From Congeria kusceri (taxonomy: Eukaryota > Mollusca > Bivalvia > Myida > Dreissenidae), in contig CM051027.1 in NCBI GenBank assembly GCA_027627225.1, positions 85,375,951 to 85,439,950 of the forward strand: a DNA stretch of 64,000 nt, read 5' to 3'. The translations under genes and the position numbers were made by a program. Under the pieces are notes generated by a model. The model made no database searches. It had not been told where the DNA came from and saw nothing but the letters and a program-made list of their open reading frames with translations. Positions 24,101 to 36,100 of the stretch are shown here, one piece after another. How positions within the stretch are numbered: position 1 is the first letter of the stretch; every line of letters begins with the position of its first letter.

Positions 24101-27100
24101 AATGTTGTCTGCTTCCTTTATAAGAAGTTTCTATCCATCTTTACACTGTTGCCATGATACTGTTATTGTTATGCATCAAGGCTGGCACTAGGAGCCTTTT
24201 GTTTGACTTTATATGTATATGATTTGTACATACTTACTAAATGCTTCGATTTTACTATCCCCCCACCCCTAAAAGATGGAAGGGTATATTAGTTTGCTTA
24301 TGTCGGTCGGTTGTCTGTCAGTAGACCAGTTTTGTTCCGCTCTCCAACAGATTTCATCCGACCTTCAGCAAACTTCATGAAAATGTTTGTGGGCATAATA
24401 TCTTGGCCAATTTCAGCAAAATCGCCCCAGGTATTGCGTGTTATGGCCCTTGAATGATCTAAAATAAACCTTTTTAGCCGTAACCGCCCTCTAAGTCAAA
24501 CAGTTGTCATCCAGTCTTTACCAAACTTGATGAAAATGTTTGTTATAATAAAATCTGGCCAAGTTTGATAACCAGCCAAAATCCCTAGAAATTGTGGAGT
24601 TATGGCTCTTGAATTATCTAAAACTGGCCTTTATAGCCATTTCTGCTCTCTAAGTCCAATAGTTTTCATCTGATCTTCACCAAACTTGATGAAAATGTTG
24701 AGCTTACAATATCCTAGCCAAATTTGATGATGAACCAAATTCCCCAGGAACTGCTGAGTTATGGCTCTTGATTTATCTAAAATTGGCCTTTTTAGCAGTT
24801 TTCGCTCCCAATGTCCAACAGTTTTCTTCCAAACTTGATATTTCGAAGATTGTTTTTAACCTAGAGGGGTCATAACTGTTTTACAAACAGCTCTTGTTAA
24901 AATGTTAAATATTATATGAATCTATTGGTATGTACTTCAATATGTTGCCCGCTTTACATGTAGAGGTATTACTATTTATTATTACCTTAAAAAAAACTTC
25001 ATGTATCCCACACAATTATTTCTGTATGTTTTGTAAAAAAATGTTGTTCTGTATGTTTTTAACCAAACCAATATGGTACATAACTGCATGTATGCATGTT
25101 CACTTAATCATAAAAAATATTTATTTCAATCACTATGAATGCAGTTTGTTTTGGTCTTACTTACAATGTAAAGAATTATTATTAGGGATGGGACCGAATA
25201 TTCGAATACCGGATAATATTCGAATATAAAAAAACGAATACAAATATTCAATTTTCAAATTTATTTATAGAACAAAATTTCTGTAAAAAAAATCATGTCT
25301 TTTCCAGTTTGATTGCAAAGTTAACATGAATTCCAGTCGTATTTCCTGCCTAGCAGGTGGGCGGGGGCAGTGTAACGTTTTTACAACACATGCCAAACAT
25401 GTCCAATTAATGACAATTGATAATTGGCAGGGGGGCCACGTCTTTACAAGGGCCGCGAATTATAATTAACAGTTTGGAGAAGGAGCGAATATGACGCATT
25501 GGATCCACAAATTACAAAACTGAGCCATGTTGTGATAACGGTTTCACAGCTTGCACAAGGCGTACATTGTTGTTTATTGTCCTTAAGTGACATCTATGCG
25601 GTTAATTTGTTTACAGTAAATTACAATTACTCTCTAAGTAAACCAATCAAAATGAATCCATTATCAGCCAATCAATTTCTTGAACAAAATTAGCATGATC
25701 TGGTCAATTTTCATATACATCACTTGTAAATTATTCTCCATTATATCAACACAGTATATTATACAAGAGTCTTGATTAATTAACAATGCCACCATCAGGT
25801 GCTTGGAAGTACTGTACCCGGTCATTAGACAAAACCTAGGTAACATGTTTGTCTAATGTAATGAGAAATTTGTGTACGGAAAGATTAACAAATTAATTAA
25901 CAATACATTTAACAATATCTTACATTTCGTTATATTTGCCTAACACTCACTAAGTTATATCACTCATTAACCACAGAAACAAGGTAAAACAACTACGTAC
26001 ACGTAGTATACAGATTTGGGATAGGTAAATATTTGGACAGAGTGCCGTATATAGTAGTATTTACAAAAGGAATATTAGAATATATTCGAATACCTAAAAC
26101 AAATATTCAAATATTGATTTCAGTATTCGGTCCCATCCCTAATTATTATTCTTGTAACAAGGTGCTCAGTAGTGGTTTGTATTCAAATACATTGTATACA
26201 ATGAGAAGTATACATTAATATCAATGTTTTGTATATGACTTTGTATTATTGCCACCACATTGACAATGTGTGTTGTGCAACCAGTGAAAATGTCCTAAAG
26301 TAAGTCTGGAATTTCTCAGCATGGACAGTAAATAAGCCTTAAAGCTCAGAACTGTTTAGTTCAACTTGGCAAGTGTATGGTGCTGTATCTATATTGTAAT
26401 ATACTTACATACAGCAAAAAATAGTAACAATTTGCCCCAGTCTGACTATTACATTTGCCAGACTTACTTGCCAAATACTGCTTTACTAGCCAGGATCTTT
26501 TCACAGTTGGATTATTATGCAGAATTTTGCGACATTTTATGGTGGTCTCTGATTTTGTTCAGGAGGGTAGTTGCTTTGTCCGTGACTGTTTGGATAAAGC
26601 AGCTGTTATAGAGGTTTTCATAAGCAAAAACTTCGTTATTTTTCAAGACTACTCACTTGGTTTGATGACCCGGTAACTTGGAATTTTACATGAAACAAAA
26701 CTGTTTTCGTGTTTTTGTACAGGGGCGTAGCTTTGTCCCAAAATATTGTAGGCCACTGTATATGTTGTTAGTGGGCGGTGTGTGAGGGAGTGCGTTGCCC
26801 GAGCATTTCTTTTATTTTCGGTATTTTTTGGTGTCTATTTGGTAGCATCACATCATTTTTGAAGTACCAGTATTATCATGAATGCAGTTAAATGAATCAA
26901 ACAACAAAAATGATCTGAATAGCCATATAAACCCCCGCACAACCCCATCCCCGAAAGCTTTCTATTTTTATTGCAGATTTGGCGTTTTTATTTTTTCATT
27001 CTTTCGGAACCAATTTGTAGGCCATGACCTACACGGCCCATAGGAAGCTACGCCGCTGGTTTAATTTGTTGTTTTTTAACTTGTTAACATAGGTTTATTT

Positions 27101-30100
27101 TCTTATATAAAAAATATACAGTGAGCTGTAGAAGGAAATAATCCATTCATCATTTTTTTATTTACACATATACATGTTGTGTTTGATTTCAATAATAATG
27201 GAGTCCATACATGGTTTCTGTGCTTATGTTTGTTTTCCATTCTATCCGCTACATTTTAGATTTGAGGCGTGTCGTGGGTAAATCGGGCTTAATGCATGTG
27301 CGTTAAGTGTCGTCCAGGCTTAGCCTGTGCAGTCCGCACAAGCTAATCCGGGATGACACTTTCGGCCTACAGTGGATTTATGTTTAGAAGAGACTTCCTT
27401 GAAACAGAAAATACCATAAAAGCGGAACGTGCCATCCTGGATTAGCATGTGAGGACTGCAGAGGCTAATCTGGGACGACACTTTACGCACATGCATTAAG
27501 CCTGATTTTCTCATGACACGCTTCATATGAAGTTTCTGTCAAGTGATTCAGGTTTAAAATACTTCTGATTTCATTATTCTTTATGGTTTGATATTCAACA
27601 TTTCCAGTGTCAGTGTCGGTGTGTTACTCATTGATCAGTTCTTGCTGGTTGTTACAAGCCATTTGATAAATTGTTCATGTTTTCACGACTCATTCACAAT
27701 TGCGAATGACGGTTTGTTTTGATTTTTAGATCGACTTTTCGAAGAAAAAACAAGCTATTCTACTCGCCCCGGCGTCGGCGTCCGAGCTAGGTTAAAGTTT
27801 TTCTTAAAACATGTATTCCCCACATTAAAATTAACCTGTAGGCCATGTTTGGAAACTCTAGTTTGAAATTTGTCAAACTTTTACACTTACAAATTTTACA
27901 TATAAGCTGTATGGACAGGTTAAAGTATTTTGTTAATCTGGTTTCTCAGGAATTACTTAAGGGATTTCATTCAAACTTAGAACACTTATTCCCTATATTA
28001 AAATGAACTCATAGGCCAATTTTGATAACTCTAGTTTGAAATTTGTCTTAATTATGGGCCTTTTTGCACTTAGAAATTTTACATATAAGCATATGAACAG
28101 GTTAAAGTTTTTGGTAAGCTGGTTTCTCAGGAATGGCTTGTGGGATTTCATTCAAACTTAGAACACTTATTCCCTATATTAAAATGAACTCCTAGGCCAA
28201 TTTTGATAATTCTAGTTTAAAATTTGACAAAATTATGGGCATTTTTACAATGAAAAAAATTTAAGTGGGTGGAATTGTGGCGTCAACTTTTGATTTCCAC
28301 TCTCTAACTTGAGAATCAATCTTCATACATAAATACCCTAAGGAACACTTTACTCAGAATTGCATTTGTGGTGGGTTGGGTGGTGTCAAGGTCAAGGTCA
28401 CTGTTACTAAAAATATATAAAAAATCTGCTTTATAACTCGATAACAAATTGAATTATTTTAATAAAATTCAATGTATAGATACTGTAAAACAAGACTTTG
28501 CATGAGATTGCATATGGGGTTTGTTGGGTAAAGGTCAAGGTCACTGTTTTGAAATGTAGAAAAAAAAATGCTTCCAATCAGTAACAGGAGAAAGAAATTA
28601 ATTTTGTTTAATTTGCCCCTACTATACAGTTTGTTTTAGAAAAAATGCCAGAAACTCTGACAAGCACAAGAAACGTTGAGCCCGCTGTCCTCCGACAGCT
28701 CTTGTTTATAATTGTTCATAAATGTGTTTTTGGACCGGTTAGATGCATACAGTGTGCTATAAGTACATCACAGCTGAATAAATTTAACAATTACTTAATT
28801 GAAATTTGACGAATTTCTTATCTGCTAAAAAGGAGATAAAAATTTTAATAAGCAATGTAAATAATTAACATATTTATGCACTACATATTAAACTCATAAC
28901 AAGACAGTTTTTCTTTACAAGATACAACGTAAATTTTGGCTCTGTACCTGCCGATGAAAATGCCATGTTATTTGTTGATTTCAATAACAAAACATTTCAT
29001 TTTCTATCATGTTTCAATCAGCATAAAAATGTTGTAATATTTGTTGCTAAATTGTTAAAGCTATTGTATATATACATGTATATTACATGCTTGCAAAAAA
29101 CTAATGTGCTAGCAACGACGTATGGTTTTGGTTGATGCCCTGCCATATAAATGTTTATATATTAATACTTACATCATATTGTTTATTGTACAATTTTATT
29201 GACCTGGCACTCATGAATATTCCGTGTATTTTAGTAAATCTATTTTAAGCTACTAACCTAGATAGGACACTCGGACAAGAATATGTATTGATTAAATCCC
29301 TACTATGTAACAGTTGATACAGTAGTGCAGTGGTACAATGTAAATACGCAAAGTTTGTAAGCGTGATGTTTTGGGTTCGAATCCCAGAACAGGCACTTTT
29401 AATTTATTCAATTTATTATAATTTATTTAATTGATCATTTTGCTGACATTATGACACGGAATCTCATCATCAACCTCGATTCTGACACAGAAGAGAGCTG
29501 CATCGATACTGCAAGCGAAACAGTCTTTGTTAATTCATTTTTATGTAGATAAAATAAGAAACGTAAAACAAGGTGAACAATAAAGAAAAAATGTCATGAG
29601 AATAAGTGATGTTGAAGTAAAAAGACAATAATAAAAAAAGAAAGATTTTGGCAGGATTCGAACCACAGTCATTGTGATTCAAAGTCTAAAACACTATCCA
29701 CCGCGCTATTCTTCCTGACACTTGTTAATGGAGGCTTTTGTCATATGACTATGAAATCCGTGCTGTACACGCTAGATAAAAGTTAAACCGATATAAATAA
29801 AACAGCAGAGCGCTACCTGAGATTAATGAGTGCCAGGTCAATAAAATCGTACAATACACCAGTGTGTCCAATGACTAGTGTCTGTGAAGTGAAAGTCTTA
29901 ATTATTGTTCATTATAAGCTGCAATTGGGAATTTCATTGCATTTTAATGGCAAGGAAATAAATCGAAACAATTCACAACTTTCTGCAACCATTCTGTACA
30001 GGCTTCAGAAAGGGGAGCCTATGTAAACTTTTCAAGTACAGTATTATATACAAGGAAACTCTTATGGCAAGGAAATAAATCTGAACAATTCACAACTTTC

Positions 30101-33100
30101 TGCCACCATTATGTACAGGTTTCAGAAAGGGTAGCCTATGTAAACATTTGAAGTACAGTATTATATATAAGGAAACTCTTAGATAAATACCAATTGCATG
30201 TACTTAAATTAAGGAAGTTAATCTGTTGTTGAGTTTCAAAGTGAGTTTCACAAGTAGTTTTTATTTTAGCCAGTGATGTAGCAGGACACAAATTATTACT
30301 GGACCAGTATCTTGGGACTTCTGTGTGTTTTTATGTTTGTGGGGCTGTCTGTGATCTTAGCCTTATTATTTTCAGAATTACTGGAGCAAAATGGAGACCA
30401 GCTTCATGCATAACACAGGGAGTGTGGGGCTATACTCTTCATGTGTTGCCACCTCATTAAAGCCGCAGTCCATGGAATCTAATTCAATACATCGTCATTT
30501 GGCAATAATTCTTATGAATGTTATTGGTGTTTATTCAACTGAACACTGTTTCTTATTTACGAAAGGCATAAAATACTGTCTTAGTTGGAGCATGCTTGGT
30601 ACGAAAGGAATATACAATAATGTACATGCTGATTTACTCCAGAGGCATCACCAGCTAGCACGTACAGAAAATATATAATACAAAGTTACCAAAATGTTAT
30701 TATTGCACCGATTTCAATGCTTTTTTTTAAGCTCACCTGAGCACATAGTGCTAGGTGAGCTATTGGTATAGGGGAGCTCTCCGGCGTCATCTGTCATCCG
30801 TATGCCATCAACAATTTGGACCGTTATCGCGATTAAGACTACATTTTTAATTCCAAAAAGGCCCGTTATCGCGATTAAGACTACATTTTTTATTCAATCT
30901 TGACCTAACTGGCACAGTTTGTGTAAGACCATAAAATCTCTGATGGGATTGTTATTGGGTCAGATCACATCAGTAACACTAGAGTTATTGCCCCTTTTTT
31001 CATGCAAAAGAAGTGCAAAAATGCCTTTGCCCAACTTATAGACTTTATTTTCAATCCAATCTTAACCAAACTTTCGCAGTTTGTGTATGACCATCAGATC
31101 TCAGCAGATGCCAACATGGGCCAGATCATGTTTCAAACACCAGAGTTATTGCCCTTAGTTTATTAAAAACATATACAAAAATAGACATTATTCAGGATAG
31201 AGACTTCATTTTTCATCCAATCTTCACCAGTCTTGCACAGTTTGTCTATTACCATGAGATTACAGTTCACTTCGAATATAAGCAAGATTGGACCAGAAAC
31301 ACCGGAGTTATTGCCGTTTGTTTGTGAAAACAAAATGCAAAAATGGACATTATTCAGGATAGTGACTTCATTTTTCATCCAATCTTCACCAATCTTGCAC
31401 AGTTTGTCTATGACTATAAGATTAAGGTGAAGTCGAATATAAGCAAAATCGGGCAAGAAACACCAGATTTATTGCAGATTGTTTGTGACAAAAATATATA
31501 AAAATGGACATAATTCAGGATAGAGACTTCATTTTTCATCCAATCTTCACCAATCGTGCACAGTTTGTCTATGAACGTAAGACTACAGGTGAAGTCGAAT
31601 ATAAGCATGAGCGGGCCAGAAACACCTGAGTTATTGCCCCTTGTGTTTGGAAAAAGACATCAAGTTATCAATGATTGGCTTGCACACACGATTTTGTATT
31701 CAGTGTTGACCAGACTTAAACAGTTTGCTTATGACCATAAAAATTTATTGATAAAATTTGATTTCCAACAGTTGCAAACCTTGCATGCAGTTATTTGAAC
31801 ATGCAACATTGATCAGATGGCTTCAAAGCCTGCATTAACATTATTTATCATCATTGGACTGAAAATTATCAAAGAAAAAGCAAAACTTGACCTTATAGCA
31901 AAGCCATCGCAATTATAGCTTTGCAACTATTTCCCCAAAACTTTCTGTGAAAAAGACATCAAAATCTACTGTTTCTGCATTTTCCAGAATTGTCACTGAC
32001 TTAATGAAAAAGGGTCAGGTAAGAGTATCGAAAAATGATTTGAGAACCATTATAAAAAAAAACGCACATCCACTACTCAACTCGTACTATAGTTATCCCA
32101 TTGCACTAACCAATGTTTAAAATCAAAATTGATCTTATCCCCCTCGTGTATTGTTCAGAATCTTTAATTTCCAAACAGTATGGTCTTCAGCTGTACCAGT
32201 TCTCAGGTGAGCACTTTGGGCCATCATGACCCTCTTGTTTTGTGTTTTGATGTCCATTAGAAATAATTTCTGCAGTTTTATTTTTATCTACATATTCCTG
32301 GACTGCTGCTTTAAATATTAATATTAATATTGTAAAGCTGTAGCATAATCATTTCAGAGTTTTAGAAGCCATCATATCATTGTATTGTTGTTTTTTAAAT
32401 AAATGCATTTTGCTCATCCACTTTTATCTGGAGCCACATGTTTTTCAGCCATTTCTCTATTTTAGAGCAAGAATGAAAAATTATATAACTGAAATGCTGT
32501 AATGGGGTCAGGTTTTTTTTTAGTATAGCTTAAGCTTTAAACATGTGTAGATTGGTATTTAAACATGTGTCTTGTATTTCAGGATCAAATGGAATACTTT
32601 AAAGGTGAAAGTGTAAAATTGGAAGGCAAGTATAAGAATGTATTACCTAATATCAAAACTTGCATATTCTTCTGATTAAGTAGAAACTTTATCTGGAAGT
32701 CGAGGTCAAAGAACATCATTCAAAACCAACACGTTACTATTTAATAATTACATAATATGAGGTGTGTCGTGGGAAAACCAGGCTTAATGCATGTGCGTAA
32801 AGTGTCGTCCCTTGAAATAGAATATACCATAAAAGCAGAAAGCGTCGTCACAGGCTGATCCAAGACGGGCTGCACAGGCTGATCCAAGTTGACTACGCAC
32901 ATGCATTCAGCCCGATTTTCCCACGACGCCTCATATATTGATGTACACATGAATGATAACATTTTCCTTAAAGGTGTCCTAAACCCAGCTAACATATTTC
33001 AGTACATACTTGCTGTTAGACTACTTGTGCTGGAAAAAGTTGAGTCTTTTATTTTATGAATATTTGTATGGGAAAAACTTCTAAAAGTTTATTAAACAAC

Positions 33101-36100
33101 TCTTGTTTCACTGTGACAATTGGTAGTATTTCTGAGTATATGTGATTCAGTTCAGCACATTGACCTGCTAGATGCTTAATGTTTTTAACGAGGATGCAAT
33201 TATCGAGATAGGGTCAGGAAGACACACTTCTGTTGTGTCGGGCTGCTGAATTCAGATAAATGATTAATTAATTGCTTTTATGATTGGCCTTGATTATATA
33301 GGAAGTATGTGTAGATCTGTTCTTTAGCAATTAAAGGATGAACATAATTGTAAGATGGATAACCAATTTTGTTTACCTTAAAAATGTGCATCATAAATCT
33401 TTTCATTGAATTGATTATTGAAAAAAGGCACTATTAATTTTTCCTTTAAATAAGTATTTCTACCTTTCTATAAGCCAGCAAAATATTTTTTAGGAAATAT
33501 ACAGAATTATTACGAAAATACGAAAAAGCCTTGTATTTCATGGTAAACACTCAATCTTAACCATTTGTATCATGACCCTTTCTAATTGTTCATTGTGCAT
33601 ACCATATCACCTTAGAGCATGAACTGATTATCTGCAATTTTCTAATTTTACAGGAGATGACAAAAACTGAATATTGTTTTAAAAAATATACTGTTTTCCA
33701 TAAACATTGTATTTTATTAAATCAAACAAAAAATGTATGTATTCTGAAACATTTAATTTTATTAAATGCAACAAAGGAAATAGATATTTTGATAATTAGG
33801 ACTTAGCCAGTTTTTGACGCTGAAATTTTTTGATGGAAAAAATGCATAAGTGCTCTTATCATGTTTTTGCAATAAGTATTTTTGGTGCAAGAACCAGTTA
33901 TGATCGTTATTTCAAATAATAAACAATTATTTTATGCATTTAACTTGTTAAATTATTATTGTGAAATAACACATCATCATAAATGGTAGCAAGTGATATA
34001 GGTTACTCTTTTTAACGAACACTGTTACCAATATTATGACTGTCACGTTAATAGAAATTCCTCTAAATATATTGTGATAAGACTGGTAATCGTCAGTATA
34101 AAAAAATAAAGTATTGTATTACTCCAAAAGTAACATGAATTAACTCAGTTTTATGTAGTTTATATGCATTTAGTGTTAAATACAAACATAAATTGATTGT
34201 ATTTCAAAAATAAATTCACTGCAATTGAACAATAAGTGAATAACAAGTCATAAAATACTACTGTTTTTTATTTAACAAATATGGAAAAAACATAACACAA
34301 ATTATTATAATAATAAATAATTGTATACAATATTTGCTAAAATACGATATAATGCAATAATTATGTAGTATATAATAATATTATACATTTCCAAATTTTA
34401 GTATATTCAACAATATTAAGCTATCATAAAATTAATGTTGGTCTACATTGTTATTTATATGGACCTTCACACACCAATATTACATTTTATAGTATGTATG
34501 ATCGGAAAGAAAACATAAAGAAAGTTTTGGTTAGTTAAAACAATTTAACCCGCATTTTGATTTTTTAAAATTTCATCACAGCAAAGCCATGAAAATCTAC
34601 AGTGTTGCCTTTTAATTATTCTTGGCAATTTCAATTCACATTTGACAAACTCTTTATAACTGCTGCAATTTCAACAATGTAAAAACATATTTTTAAAGTA
34701 TTACATACAGTAATGTTCTCCAAACTACATTAACAATGAATGAACTGTAACTTATATTACATGTTATGTATGTTTCAATTACAACCCAACATTTCTGGGG
34801 TTTCCGCATTTACATTCTTGTAGAACGAGTGATATGCTTTAGGAATAATGTCCTTGTCACACAACTTTTTGAGATCCTCATATTAAGATTTGGAAATTTT
34901 GGGCTGGTTTCAATTTCTAAAGAGAGGTTTGAGAGTTGGCAATGCTTTGTCATTGTTTCTCTGGCTAGGCTGAACATTCAAGTATATAAACGGATCATCA
35001 TACTGAATAGCTGCTTTGAAGTCATAAAACTGAGCATCATCCATCTCAGTTACAAAGTATGGTTTGGAGCGTCTAGCCATTTGTATACATGTTACCCATT
35101 GGGAAGTGCTGTAAATTGATATATTTTTACAAGCCCTTTGAATAGTAGAATGAATTGAATCATTTTCATTCTGTGTGTGTCCACGTTCAAGGTACTGATG
35201 GCACAAGTAATCAAATTTCAGTGCTTTAATACTGTACCACAGCATTGTCAAAAAAAATCTATTGCGATTTTGGCCAGAACAATTATCTAAAATCATAGTC
35301 TTTAGGAAATTAAATACACATGAGGCTATCTCACATGATCCCCGGCTTGCAACAGTATCATTCCATACATTACAATATGCCTCATTTGTACCTAGACAAT
35401 ATATTGACAAGTTGTAATTATTTAATTTCCTACTGTAATACATACAGGGCTCAAAAGATTTGGGCAGCGTCATAACTTTCTGCAAATCAAAGCAAGCTGC
35501 ACAAACAGATTCTTCATGCTGAGCAGCTTCTTTTGCAGTTTGCTTAGCATTTCTTGCTAAGGAATTGTTGTTAAGATGTCTTTCCATTTGTCTTTAGTAG
35601 AAATGGGACCGAATATTTGAATATTCGAATAAAAGACTCAACTTTTTCCAACATTTCTTCAACAACAACAACAAAAAATCCCGTTTGATTGCAAAGTTAA
35701 CATGAATTCCAGTCGCATTTCCTGCCTAGCAGGTGGGCGGGGGTAGTGTAACGTTTTTACAACACATGCCAAACATGTCCAATTAACGACAATTTATAAT
35801 TGGCAGGGGGGCCACGTCTTTACAAGGGCCGCAAATTAACGGTTTGTAGGAGGCGCGAATAAGACGCATTGTATCTACAAATAACAAAACTGGGCCATGT
35901 TGTGATAACGGTTTCACAGTTTGCCCAAGGAGTACATGGTTGTTTATTGTCCTTAAGTGACATCTATATGGTTAACTTGTTTACAGTAAATTACAATTAC
36001 TCTCTAAGTAAACCAATCAAAATGAATCCATTATCAGCCAATCAATTTCTTAGCATGATCTGGTCAATGTTCATATTCGTCACTTGTAAATTATTCTCCA

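Larger units (their letters stand above)
29185..29855. mobile_element. TIR element with two tRNA-like modules in opposite orientation
   Basis: Terminal inverted repeats of about 35 bp: left ATTGTACAATTTTATTGACC then TGGCACTCAT; right inverted ATTGTACGATTTTATTGACC then TGGCACTCAT. Inside are a + strand tRNA-like sequence (29327-29397) and a - strand one (29646-29721). No transposase. Confidence 0.75.
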
